Positions 25,913 through 34,414 of a DNA stretch of 64,000 bases are shown here, piece by piece; within the stretch, counting starts at the first letter, position 1; each line of letters starts with the position of its first letter. The DNA comes from Chloroflexota bacterium (GTDB taxonomy: Bacteria; Chloroflexota; UBA6077; FW602-bin22; JACPRP01), in contig JAMCWX010000061.1 of assembly GCA_023480885.1 (NCBI GenBank), forward strand, positions 1 to 64,000, written 5' to 3'. A model generated the notes under the pieces. It had not been told where the DNA came from, ran no database searches, and was given only the letters and a program-made list of their open reading frames with translations. A program made the position numbers and the translations under genes.

Positions 25913-26124
25913 ACTGCTCTCCAATTAACGCTGAATATTGTATAGCTCCTGGCAAAATAATCCGGCGCGAAACCTGTCCCTGCCAGGCGGGCAATTAGCA
26001 ACGATGAAGCCGGTCTATTTGGCTCCATTGCTCGCAAGAGGTGAAGCCAGGCTCAAAGGGTATTATAGGGCGGACAGGTTAGATAGCGCAAGCATAAAGA
26101 ATAAGTTAACAAGCAAGTGGTAAA

Positions 26125-26154
26125 TTGACAAATTGAAATACTTGGTGTTATAAT
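26125..26154 (+). promoter_or_regulatory. Consensus sigma-70 promoter
   Basis: TTGACA (26125-26130) and TATAAT (26149-26154) match consensus at all 12 positions, with an 18-base spacer. The predicted transcription start is near 26161, about 330 bases ahead of the response regulator start codon. Confidence 0.8.
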
Positions 26155-26160
26155 GTAGAT

Positions 26161-26368
26161 GCTAACGGTGGCTTGGCCGAGGACATGGCGCAACTGGCTG
26201 GGTTCAAACGTTATGAAAGATATCCTCGGCAAGCAAATGTTCGCCGAAGTTGATGGCGAACGGCACCCATTGGCTGGCAATTAGAAGTGGGGAGAGGCAC
26301 AGCGGCTGCGCTGTGACCCGGAGAGGTCATAGCGTCGGGCGGCAGTATGCTTCTTCCCATTTTTGTTT
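26161..26368 (+). ncRNA. Candidate structured RNA or attenuator leader upstream of a response regulator
   Basis: Directly after the consensus promoter come nested and serial stems. GCCGAGGA (26176-26183) pairs with TCCTCGGC (26223-26230), 8 bases enclosing 39 bases. GTTCGCC (26239-26245) pairs with GGCGAAC (26255-26261). TGGGGAGAGG (26288-26297) pairs, with two G-U pairs, with CTTCTTCCCA (26350-26359), and encloses CACAGCG/CGCTGTG (26298-26315) and a CCCG/CGGG pairing (26317-26320 with 26336-26339). TTTTTGTTT (26360-26368) follows the last stem, so transcription may stop there. This would give an RNA of about 205 bases, or an attenuator for the regulator downstream. I matched it to no known riboswitch class. 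Structures were found by eye, with no folding calculation. Confidence 0.5.
26288..26368 (+). terminator. Branched terminator-like element within the leader
   Basis: A 10-base closing stem (26288-26297 with 26350-26359) is followed at once by TTTTTGTTT. The stem encloses two smaller stems, so it is more elaborate than a simple intrinsic terminator and may switch. Confidence 0.45.
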
Positions 26369-26492
26369 GGCGCGACTGGCAATTCGGTGATGCGAGCTGA
26401 GCCTGCCAAAGGGACAACGGCGTGATGAGCGGGCGAAGATGCAAGGGAGAGTCCCACAGATGGTGATGGTTAGAGGCTGTGAGGATGGGCAA

Positions 26493-27206
26493 ATGATACA
26501 GCAAGATAACAATCCAAGGATACTGGTATTCTCCGATGAGCCGCTGACTTGCAAACTGATCAGCTTTATACTCTCAGAGGAAGGGTTCGACATCTATACG
26601 GTTGACAATGTACAGGCAGCCCTCGCCGTCCTTGCGAAGCGCGAGATTGCTTTGATGCTCCTGGATGAGACCTCTCCCTCATTGATGTCGAGTCCCGAGG
26701 CGGCGCGAAAGCTCTACGCTCAGTGCAGCGCTCCCACAGTTGTCTTGAGGGCCAAGCAAGACGACGATGGGGATGGAGCCGGCCTGGGTGTGGTAGAGGA
26801 CTATATCATCAAGCCGTTTTCGTTCACCGAATTCGTCGCGCGCGTCCGCGCTATTCTGCGTCGCTCCAGGCATCTCAACGGCCTGGCCGATCAAATCGTC
26901 CTGAAGGTTGGTGGTCTGGAACTGGATGTTGCGGCCCTGACGGTGACGCTGTCCAATAAGAAGAAGGTGTATCTCTCCCCCACGGAGATGAAAGTGCTCA
27001 GGTGTCTTATGTCCAAGCCCGGCCAGGTTGTATCGAGAGAGAGCCTGATGGAGGCGGTTTGGGGAGTAGGTTTCAGCGAGGATAACTACATTCGTGTTTG
27101 CATCAGCCGTGTGCGGAGCAAGCTGGAACGGAGTCAGGGCATCAAGTACATTGAGGCAGTTCGAGGCTCAGGATACCGGCTGAATTTGCCTGGTTCATCT
27201 ATTTAA
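26493..27206 (+). CDS. OmpR-type response regulator with atypical receiver
   Basis: A 237-residue response regulator: receiver domain (residues about 8-122) and winged-helix OmpR/PhoB DNA-binding domain (about 137-232, ending YIEAVRGSGYRLN). In the receiver, D15/E16, phospho-acceptor D58 (LMLLDET) and K107 (IIKPF) are kept, but the switch Thr/Ser position is R86 (VVLRAK), so classical phospho-activation may be weakened. The ATG at 26493 is preceded by GAGGATGGG; earlier in-frame ATGs are possible. It has no adjoining kinase: the kinase lies 1.1 kb further, after a second regulator. The consensus promoter and structured leader lie upstream. Confidence 0.85.
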   Translation: MIQQDNNPRILVFSDEPLTCKLISFILSEEGFDIYTVDNVQAALAVLAKREIALMLLDETSPSLMSSPEAARKLYAQCSAPTVVLRAKQDDDGDGAGLGVVEDYIIKPFSFTEFVARVRAILRRSRHLNGLADQIVLKVGGLELDVAALTVTLSNKKKVYLSPTEMKVLRCLMSKPGQVVSRESLMEAVWGVGFSEDNYIRVCISRVRSKLERSQGIKYIEAVRGSGYRLNLPGSSI

Positions 27207-27628
27207 CGTCATCTGGTGGCTCCTCGACGGAACGAGGCGAGCGAATCGAGCGCGGAAAACTGTCCAGCAGGACGCGCTGCGGTCACCCTGTTTGCTGATC
27301 GTGTACGTCCTAAGTGAACGAGATTCCAGTAATAAAAACTTTGTAAGCAATCGGAACGATTCCTTCACGCTAGTTTCATCGTTCAGCATTACAATGACGA
27401 CAGCCTGAGCTGTCGTGGCGTGAAAGAGCGAATCTGTGCGTTAGACCAGGTGCAGGTTTGGGCTGCGTTCTGACCTGAGTCGGCTTTTGGGGCTAAAGAA
27501 ACTCCCGATCGACGAGAACCTTGTTGACAGCCTTCGGGATGATGATGCAGAGCTGATCCTAGCTCGATGATGCGGTGGTGGCATCGAAGGCGATGATCGC
27601 CGTAAGGCTTGAGTGGTGGAGGTAGCCG
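27207..27628. other. Intergenic region between the two response regulators
   Basis: No gene seen. CCTCG/CGAGG (27222-27237) forms a small hairpin 15 bases after the first regulator's stop. ACGACAGC/GCTGTCGT (27397-27416) forms a perfect 8-base stem with a CTGA loop. TACAAT at 27390-27395 could be a -10 box, but no good -35 is placed. No T-run follows either hairpin. Confidence 0.45.
27397..27416. repeat. Perfect 8-base hairpin upstream of the second response regulator
   Basis: ACGACAGC-CTGA-GCTGTCGT. It could be an operator for a dimeric regulator such as an OmpR-type protein, or an RNA hairpin in the leader of the next gene (212 bases to its start). Confidence 0.45.
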
Positions 27629-28318
27629 ATGCACATATTGATAGTCGACGATGATCCAATGATCTGCAAGGTGGCCAAGTTCATTCTCACTGACGCAGGT
27701 TATTCGGTGTCGACCGCCGCAACAATACAAGCCGCGTGGTCAATCGTGCAAGAGCAGGACCCCGAATTGGTCATACTTGACGTACGTATGCCGGACGGGA
27801 GTGGATTCGAGTTCTGCGAGCGACTGCGGCAGGATACCTATAAGATGCCTGTGATCTTCCTGACCGGCCGAGGCGAGATTAGCACCAAGCTTTACGGCCT
27901 GGAACTGGGAGCAGACGACTACATTGTCAAACCCTTCGAACCTGCCGAACTGCTGGCTCGCGTGAGAGCTGTGCTCCGCCGTTTCAAAGCCTCTGGCGCC
28001 CTGGCTCCCCGCACGAATCTGAAGGCCGGGAACCTGGAGCTGAACACCAGTGAGCTCAAGGTGACGCTTCCTGGTAAGAAAACGGTCGATCTCACTCCAA
28101 CTGAGATGAAGATTCTCCACTGCCTGATGGAGAACGCTGGCCACGTGGTGTCCCGCGATAGCCTCGTAGATAACATCTGGGCCTGGGATCACGACGGCGC
28201 GCGAAGCGAGATCGCGGTCTACATAAGTCGACTACGCAAGAAGATCGAGAAGAGCCCCTCTAGCCCTGAGTATATTCAGGTGGTTCGGGGCATCGGCTAC
28301 AGGTTCAAAGCCAGGTAA
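27629..28318 (+). CDS. OmpR-type response regulator
   Basis: A 229-residue response regulator with a canonical receiver: acidic cluster D7-D9, phospho-acceptor D51 (VILDVRMPDGSG), switch Thr in FLTGRG, and Lys in YIVKPF. The C-terminal winged helix (about residues 130-229) ends with YIQVVRGIGYRFKAR. GGAGG precedes the ATG by 6 bases. The histidine kinase gene starts 21 bases after the stop, so the two form a two-component pair. The output helix resembles that of the regulator at 26493 (LTPTEMKILHCLM versus LSPTEMKVLRCLM), which suggests that the two arose by duplication. Confidence 0.93.
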   Translation: MHILIVDDDPMICKVAKFILTDAGYSVSTAATIQAAWSIVQEQDPELVILDVRMPDGSGFEFCERLRQDTYKMPVIFLTGRGEISTKLYGLELGADDYIVKPFEPAELLARVRAVLRRFKASGALAPRTNLKAGNLELNTSELKVTLPGKKTVDLTPTEMKILHCLMENAGHVVSRDSLVDNIWAWDHDGARSEIAVYISRLRKKIEKSPSSPEYIQVVRGIGYRFKAR

Positions 28319-28339
28319 GCAAATTCGAAAGGTGTCTGA

Positions 28340-29938
28340 GTGTTATCTTCAGTAAGAGACCAGATAGCCGAGACAAGCATCTTCCCTCCAGCCGATCTGA
28401 TCGTCTCTGATGAACTGACTGGCCAATTGCAACAGCTCCTTCACACGGCAAGCCTGGCGCTCGGCCGTAGCCGCTGCTGCATTTCATTGATGAATGATTC
28501 TACCGACAAGGTTGTCAACTTCGTCTCTTCTCACGTACCTGCTCAGGAACTTCGCCGGACGCAGTTCGAGTTGGGAGAGGGCATTGCGGGGCACGTCGTG
28601 CGCACGAGCGAACCAGTGCGCATTGGGGATGTGACCGAACGAAGCGAATTCGTCCGCCTTGGCAAAAGACGAATCTCCTCACTGATTTGCGCTCCCATCG
28701 TCCACGATGGCGATGTACTTGGCTGTATCACGGCCGTGAGTCCTCGGCGCCGTGCGTTCGGCAAAGCCAAGCTGGAGTTACTGCGTAGTTTTGCTCGTCA
28801 GGCGTCGACCTGTATTATCGAGAATCGCCGCGCTGAAATGACGCGAGGACTCTCGGCGTTGCTCGATCGATTTGTAGCCTATAGTTCCGACGGCGTACTT
28901 GTTCTCGACAGCAATCGGCGGGTGGTCGACTTGAATCGATCGTTTGAGACACTGGCGGAATCGGAGCGGGAACGGATTCGAGGTCTGCAGTGTCACGAAG
29001 TTCTGAAAAGCTGCAATTGCAGGCAGCCGTCTGTTTCGACAGATTGTCCTTTGCTTCCGAGAGGTCGAGATTCGCTGAGCATGCCTTACGCAGAGGCCAC
29101 AATCGTCGCCGTCGGCGGCATCGAGAAGCGCGTGTCGTTGCAAGCAGTTTCCACCGCAGGGGATCGAGACAACGGTTCAATACTCTTCGTGCGTGAGCTA
29201 GATCAATTCAAGAAAACAGACGCTGGCCGACTGGACGTGCTGGCAATGATCTCTCACGAGTTGCGCACCCCCTTGAGCGCAATCACGGCGTCGACGGATT
29301 TGATCCTGACTGGTCGAATGGGCGTCCTGAAGCCCCTGCAAAGGGAGTTTCTCACCTCGGTTCAGATCAGCGCCAAGCGCCTGCGCAGGCTGGCAGAGGA
29401 TATCCTTGCGCTCTACTCCGCGGAGGTGGGACAGTTCAAAATGAACTACGAGCCTGTGCGGCTGTCCTCGGTAGTGGAAGTGGCCATTGTGCAACTGGGA
29501 CCGCTGGCGACGGAGGCTGGCCTCACTCTCGTCAACGACGTCGACGACAACCTGCCTCTGGTCGCTGCGGACAGTCGAAGATTGGAACAGGTGGTTATGA
29601 ACTTGATGGGTAATGCCATTAAGTTCACGCCACAGGGCGGCCGGGTGGTTGTAACGGCCAGCAACGCCGGCGACGAGGTGCACGTGTGCGTGGAGGACAG
29701 TGGCATCGGCATACCCCTGGAGGAGCAATCCAAGGTATTCGAGAGCTTCTACAGGGCCAGCAACGGTCTGAGGAATACCACCCGCGGCGTAGGGCTCGGC
29801 CTGGCAACTGCCAAGCTCATCGTCGAGCAGCACGGCGGCAGAATATGGGTCGAGAGCGATCCGAGTCGCGGCAGCAAGTTCTGCTTCTCGCTTCCCCTTG
29901 AGGCCGAGCGCGTCGTTGTCAGGGATATGTTCGGTTAA
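28340..29938 (+). CDS. GAF-PAS sensor histidine kinase
   Basis: A 532-residue cytosolic histidine kinase without membrane segments. A GAF domain (residues about 30-165: FELGEGIAGHVVRTSEPVRI, SSLICAPIVHDGDVLGCITA) is followed by a PAS-like domain (about 175-290) with a cysteine-rich patch (CHEVLKSCNCRQPSVSTDC, five Cys counting the following segment), then a HisKA domain with H306 in SHELRTPLSAI and an HATPase domain with N box, DSGIGIP and GLGLATAKLIVEQHGG. The Cys cluster could bind a metal, an Fe-S cluster or sense redox (inference). It is paired with the regulator encoded 21 bases upstream. The start is GTG. Confidence 0.93.
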   Translation: MLSSVRDQIAETSIFPPADLIVSDELTGQLQQLLHTASLALGRSRCCISLMNDSTDKVVNFVSSHVPAQELRRTQFELGEGIAGHVVRTSEPVRIGDVTERSEFVRLGKRRISSLICAPIVHDGDVLGCITAVSPRRRAFGKAKLELLRSFARQASTCIIENRRAEMTRGLSALLDRFVAYSSDGVLVLDSNRRVVDLNRSFETLAESERERIRGLQCHEVLKSCNCRQPSVSTDCPLLPRGRDSLSMPYAEATIVAVGGIEKRVSLQAVSTAGDRDNGSILFVRELDQFKKTDAGRLDVLAMISHELRTPLSAITASTDLILTGRMGVLKPLQREFLTSVQISAKRLRRLAEDILALYSAEVGQFKMNYEPVRLSSVVEVAIVQLGPLATEAGLTLVNDVDDNLPLVAADSRRLEQVVMNLMGNAIKFTPQGGRVVVTASNAGDEVHVCVEDSGIGIPLEEQSKVFESFYRASNGLRNTTRGVGLGLATAKLIVEQHGGRIWVESDPSRGSKFCFSLPLEAERVVVRDMFG

Positions 29939-30114
29939 TTGTAGCTATGCTGTAGCCTACATTCCCCTCGAATTGTCTCTCCGTGGTCTTTCTTAAAGAG
30001 TTTGTTAGCCGCTTGTTTTGCTCCGTGCGTCTGCTTTTCATTTCTCCGAGTTAAGATGCAGTTGTACGCAATGAGCGTACGAGTTTTCGCCGTGGTTCGA
30101 TTGATCGGTGTGCG

Positions 30115-31098
30115 TTGATCGATGTGAGAACTGCAAAGCATTCCCATAGGCATACCGTAGTGTTAGTAATCGACAACGAGGGCACTCGAAAGCTCGTGTC
30201 GCATATTCTCCAGGAAGAGGGATTCGAGGTCCTCTACGCGAGAGGCGGCTGGCCCGGCATCGAAACCATCGCCGAGGCCGCGCCTTCGTTAGTAATCCTC
30301 GACAGCTCTTTGGCAGAAGCCGACTGCAACGATCTCTGCCGCGCCCTGCGAAGAAGGTCCCAGTTGCGCGATCTGGCCGTGATGATGATCGGCTCCGAGG
30401 CGAACTACCGGCAACGGCTCATCGGCTTGCAAGCTGGAGCGGATGATTTCATCGCCAGTCCGTTCGATTTTACCGAGCTGGTCATGCGTGCCAGAAACCT
30501 GGTGGGCTGTCGCAAAAGTCACGGGCTTTGCCAGCAGCAGACGACAGGCTTGCCAATCAGTAGCGCCACTCTCGCCAAGATCGAGAATCGCCTCTCAGAC
30601 CCTTCTAACTGGGCTGTGCTTTACGTCGAACTCAACAACCTTCGCACCTTCAACCATCGTTACGGATCGTCTTGCGGCGATCAGGTGATCGACACTCTCG
30701 AAGGCATCGTAGGGGAATCCGTGGCTCATCACGGAGAGCCCGAGGATGTGGTTGCCTACCTGGGCAGCGAGGACTTCACCGTGACCACCACTGTTGCTCA
30801 CGCGGAGGCCATCGCCAGCGAAATCATAACCGCCTTCGATAGGGCGCTACCTGATGTTTATCCTGCGGGGGACTATCAGCGTGCCACCGAATCGGCGCGC
30901 AGCGTTGCTAGAGAGCGTTCTGTGCCTTTGCTTACCGTGTCGATTGGCATTGCTACGCGAGGGGACACCCAGCGTGATTCGCTGGTCGACATCATCGCTG
31001 AAGCCAAAGAGGTTCGTGGGCTGACCAAGGGCAGGCTCGGCAGCGCCTACGTCTTTGTCAAGAACCGTCGCGTCCTGGGAGTCGGCCGAGATTTGTAA
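30115..31098 (+). CDS. Degenerate receiver-GGDEF-like protein
   Basis: A protein of about 327 residues. The N-terminal receiver-like domain keeps D63 (VILDSS) and an acidic pair (IDNE), but its Lys is replaced (FIASPF) and the switch Thr is absent (MMIGSE). The C-terminal domain has the GGDEF-domain fold pattern (NWAVLYVELNNLRTFNHRYG, then SIGIATRGD) but the signature reads GSEDF in YLGSEDFTV, so diguanylate cyclase activity is unlikely. It may act as a nucleotide or protein binding regulator. It lies 176 bases after the kinase. The start is uncertain (TTG 30115 or GTG 30124) because no good ribosome site is visible. Confidence 0.8.
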   Translation: MIDVRTAKHSHRHTVVLVIDNEGTRKLVSHILQEEGFEVLYARGGWPGIETIAEAAPSLVILDSSLAEADCNDLCRALRRRSQLRDLAVMMIGSEANYRQRLIGLQAGADDFIASPFDFTELVMRARNLVGCRKSHGLCQQQTTGLPISSATLAKIENRLSDPSNWAVLYVELNNLRTFNHRYGSSCGDQVIDTLEGIVGESVAHHGEPEDVVAYLGSEDFTVTTTVAHAEAIASEIITAFDRALPDVYPAGDYQRATESARSVARERSVPLLTVSIGIATRGDTQRDSLVDIIAEAKEVRGLTKGRLGSAYVFVKNRRVLGVGRDL

Positions 31099-31382
31099 TC
31101 TCTGCCTGCCGACCTTTTTGTACTGCCTTTCCAATTGCACCTTAATTGTGTCGTTCGGTGCGCGACTCTTCTTGCACCGACGACATAAGTAGCCCTTTCG
31201 AGCATGCCTGCTCCATAGGCTGGTCGGACTCCTTCTGCGCCCTGCGACGATGAACATTCTGTAATTCTTTCGCCAAAGAGTTTTCAACGAGGTTTCAAAC
31301 TGCTGATATATGATAACTTCGCGTGCGGCTGCAGGCCAAAACGGCGCTTCCTTAGCCTATTTCCGCCGGGGATGGAAGATCG

Positions 31383-32915
31383 ATGATGTCAGGAAGGATT
31401 ACACACCAGGCTATAGTGGTGCAAGCGGCGTACGGACTTCGGACTTCCATTCACGGGGCAAGACTTGAGGTTGTGGTTCTCGCAGGGATCGTTGGCCTGG
31501 GGTTCTTCTTCAGAGTTTATAACCTTGCCCAGGAGAGCCTTTGGCTCGACGAAGCGCATAGCCTGACAATAGCAAGAATGTCGCTGGACAGCCAGCTTGC
31601 CTGGCTCGCCAATAGCGACCACCCACCACTTTATTTCCTGCTGCTGCATTTCTGGCAGCGATTCGGCGCTTCCGAGTTCTGGCTCCGTTTGCCATCTGCC
31701 ATAATCGGCACGATGGGAATCTTCGCGATATACGCGCTGGCGCGAACCTTGTTCGACGGCGTGTCGGCGTTGATGGCCGCGCTGCTGCTGGCGATTTCGT
31801 CAGTGCACGTCTGGTACTCTCAAGAAGTCCGCTCTTACGTGCTCGTCTCGCTGTGGACGATCGTCTCAAGTTACTTTCTGGTTGTCTCTGTGCGCCAGGG
31901 GCGGACTGTGAACTGGGTCTGTTACGCCATCACGATGCTTGCGGGGCTCTACACTCACTATTTTTTCGTGCTGCTTATTCCTGCCCATCTGGCGTTCCTG
32001 GCGTACTCGTGGTTGAACGACGCAGAAGCGGCGCAAGCTATTAGAACTTGGGGCGCCGTCACCGCCGCCGTGTTCGGAGCGTTTGTGCCGCTGCTCGTCG
32101 TCGCGCTGCCGTTTCTGCTGTCTTCGGGTGGTGCGCAGCCAGGGGATCTGGCTTCTCCACCATCGGCTAAGCTGATTCTCGTCACATTGTGGTACTTTGG
32201 CGTTGGCGGCGCTATGGAAGATCCAGTAATGAGATACGCTAGCTTCGGCGTTTTTCTTGCGAGCGTCGGTTCTGCCCTGCTCGCAGCAAGGTCGCGACGT
32301 GACCCGTGCGCTTCTCCATCTATCTTCTCAGGAGTAGCGCTCTCCTTGTCCTATATTGCGGTGCCGATTCTTACACTATTTGTCATATCTCAAGTGCGAT
32401 CGGTATACATCCTGCGCTATCTCACGCCATTTCTTCCGGGCTACCTGCTGCTCCTGGCCGTCGGCATCAACCGGCTTCCGCGGCTCGATCTCAAGGTCAT
32501 CGCCATAGTTGCGGTAGTTCTGCTCTCGGCAAACTCACTGGCCTTCGACTACACGAATCAACAAAAGGACGACTGGCGATCTGTGGCAGCCTACGTTACC
32601 GCGAATTCTCGGTCGGGCGATGTCGTGGTGTTCAACCCTGCCTGGAATTATCAGCCCTTCGATTACTATGCCGAGAACGAAGTGGATGTTTACAAAGATC
32701 TGCCGGGTGTTATTACAGCGCAAAATGTAGAGCAGGAAGTCTCGCGAGCTGCCAAAGACCGAAAGAGAATCTGGTTGATAAGAACAACGCCAGCATCTGA
32801 TTCGAACGGCGAGATAACGCGCTATCTTGATGCGCATTTCAAGCTGGAGAGCGCTGCTCGGTTTCGAGGGATCGAGCGGGTTGCGCTTTACTCGGCGCCT
32901 CCCGAAGAACGCTAA
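31383..32915 (+). CDS. GT39-type membrane glycosyltransferase (PMT/ArnT-like)
   Basis: A 510-residue polytopic membrane protein with about 10-12 hydrophobic segments. The first extracytoplasmic loop carries the catalytic acidic pair in SLWLDEAHSL, followed by NSDHPPLYFLLLHFW, both hallmarks of GT39/GT83 (PMT_2) enzymes, which use polyprenyl-phosphate sugars outside the membrane. The C-terminal soluble part (about residue 395 onward) contains SGDVVVFNPAWN. First gene of the large rightward surface-glycan locus. Probably glycosylates a lipid or protein acceptor. ATG preceded by GGAAG. Confidence 0.85.
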   Translation: MMSGRITHQAIVVQAAYGLRTSIHGARLEVVVLAGIVGLGFFFRVYNLAQESLWLDEAHSLTIARMSLDSQLAWLANSDHPPLYFLLLHFWQRFGASEFWLRLPSAIIGTMGIFAIYALARTLFDGVSALMAALLLAISSVHVWYSQEVRSYVLVSLWTIVSSYFLVVSVRQGRTVNWVCYAITMLAGLYTHYFFVLLIPAHLAFLAYSWLNDAEAAQAIRTWGAVTAAVFGAFVPLLVVALPFLLSSGGAQPGDLASPPSAKLILVTLWYFGVGGAMEDPVMRYASFGVFLASVGSALLAARSRRDPCASPSIFSGVALSLSYIAVPILTLFVISQVRSVYILRYLTPFLPGYLLLLAVGINRLPRLDLKVIAIVAVVLLSANSLAFDYTNQQKDDWRSVAAYVTANSRSGDVVVFNPAWNYQPFDYYAENEVDVYKDLPGVITAQNVEQEVSRAAKDRKRIWLIRTTPASDSNGEITRYLDAHFKLESAARFRGIERVALYSAPPEER

Positions 32916-32941
32916 GCCATCCGGTCATAGGAGTACGAGCG

Positions 32942-34414
32942 TTGAGGATTTCGCTAATTTCCCCAAAATGGGACAAAATGGTCCTGACTTACCCGCCCCT
33001 GGGCCTCGCCTATGTGGCGGCGATGCTCGAACGTAAGGGACACGAGGTGCGGATTCACGTCTTTTCTCTCGATCCCACTTCCCCGCTAGCGAATGATGTG
33101 GACGAAGTCTGCCAGTTCTCACCAGACGTAGTCGGCATCTCGTCGATGACGAACGTCTACTTTAGCGCGATGCAGACAGCGCGACTAGTCAAAGAGAAAA
33201 TAGGGTGTCCGGTGATTATAGGAGGTCCTCACGCTTCGGTACTTCCCGAGAGAACGGTGCAAGAGCCAGATGTGGACTTCGTGGTCTTCGGCGAGGGCGA
33301 GGAGGCGATGGTCGAACTGGTCGAGGCAATCGAGACCGGCGATTCCCTGGACAACATTCGTGGCCTCTGCTTCAAGAAACGTGGAGAGGTCGTCAAGAAT
33401 CAGCCACGGGCCTTGCTCGATAACCTCGACGCCCTTCCCTTCCCCGCACGCCATCTGCTGCAGTTGGACAGATTCCCACTGCGCGCACAGAACGGCGACA
33501 TGATGGTCACGGTCATCACTAGCAGAGGGTGCCCATATGACTGCAGCTACTGCTTCAAAGGATTGTTTGGCAGAACTTATCGACGTCGAAGCTGCGAAAA
33601 CGTCATCGCCGAGCTGAAGACGATTGTCGACACCTACGGCATCAAGAACTTCTACTTCATCGACGACCTGTTTACCACAGATGTGAAATGGCTCACGCGC
33701 TTTGTAGATTCCTTAGTCGCCGAGAATTTGCCCGTGCGCTGGCAGTGCCTCGCTCGCGTCGATCGCGTGAGTCCGGCGCTGCTTGAACAGATGTACCTGG
33801 CTGGATGTCGCGAGATTCACTACGGTGTCGAGTCTGGAAACCAGAGCATTCTGCAGGGTATCAACAAGGGCATTTCTCTCGACACCGTCAGGCAAGCAAT
33901 CTCCTGGACGAAACAGGCTGGCATAATGACCAAGGGCTACTTCATGGTTGGCCTGCCAGGTGATACCGAGGAGACCATACGACAAACGATCGAGTTCGCC
34001 CTCGATCTTGATCTGGACGATGCCATGTTCAGCGTCACGACGCCATTCCCCGGAACGAGGCTCTGGCAAGAACTGAGTCGCAGACGGCCGCAGGTGGAAT
34101 TCGACCAGAACTTTGCCAGGGCTTACTACTTCAACGTCAACTCTGATAACGTCGGTGTATTTCTCAATGTCTCAGAGATCTCCGATAAGAAACTGCTGGA
34201 CCTGGCAAGGCTAGCAGTGAAGACAATCTCTGACCAGCAAATCAAGAGAAGATATAAGTCGACGTTTGGTGCTCTCCTTGGCCCCGTTTTCTGGCAGCTC
34301 GCGCGGATCGGAGTTTTCAGAGCGATAGGGAAGCGGCTGCCGATTCTGGGCTCGCGCAGGAGAAGCCTGCGATCGCGCGTGCAGTTAGAGAGGCAATGGT
34401 CATGCGAGCAATAG
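32942..34414 (+). CDS. B12-binding-type radical SAM enzyme 1
   Basis: A 490-residue protein. An N-terminal cobalamin-binding-like Rossmann domain (residues about 1-140: YPPLGLAYVAAMLERKGHEV, GISSMTNVY, VIIGGPHASVLPE) is followed by a radical SAM core with CxxxCxxC at C197, C201 and C204 (CPYDCSYC). The canonical B12-ligating DxHxxG is not evident, so cobalamin use is uncertain. The core contains FIDDLFT and YGVESGNQSILQGINKG, typical of class B enzymes such as BchE/HpnJ. Possible roles are C-methylation or ring rearrangement of a lipid or sugar; the substrate is unknown. The start is TTG 32942. The next radical SAM gene starts 19 bases before its stop. Confidence 0.88.
   Translation: MRISLISPKWDKMVLTYPPLGLAYVAAMLERKGHEVRIHVFSLDPTSPLANDVDEVCQFSPDVVGISSMTNVYFSAMQTARLVKEKIGCPVIIGGPHASVLPERTVQEPDVDFVVFGEGEEAMVELVEAIETGDSLDNIRGLCFKKRGEVVKNQPRALLDNLDALPFPARHLLQLDRFPLRAQNGDMMVTVITSRGCPYDCSYCFKGLFGRTYRRRSCENVIAELKTIVDTYGIKNFYFIDDLFTTDVKWLTRFVDSLVAENLPVRWQCLARVDRVSPALLEQMYLAGCREIHYGVESGNQSILQGINKGISLDTVRQAISWTKQAGIMTKGYFMVGLPGDTEETIRQTIEFALDLDLDDAMFSVTTPFPGTRLWQELSRRRPQVEFDQNFARAYYFNVNSDNVGVFLNVSEISDKKLLDLARLAVKTISDQQIKRRYKSTFGALLGPVFWQLARIGVFRAIGKRLPILGSRRRSLRSRVQLERQWSCEQ

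Larger units (their letters stand above)
25913..26492. other. 580-base intergenic region with promoter and structured leader
   Basis: No protein gene of convincing quality lies here; the two short frames at 26185 (22 codons) and 26213 (23 codons) lack ribosome sites. The left part (25913-26124) shows nothing clear. From 26125 onward there is a consensus promoter and a series of strong stem-loops, described separately. Confidence 0.6.

Noticed and set aside
26185-26284. Two short peptides of 22-23 codons in the structured leader
   Set aside because: No ribosome sites; the bases are better explained by perfect stems. A leader peptide cannot be wholly excluded.
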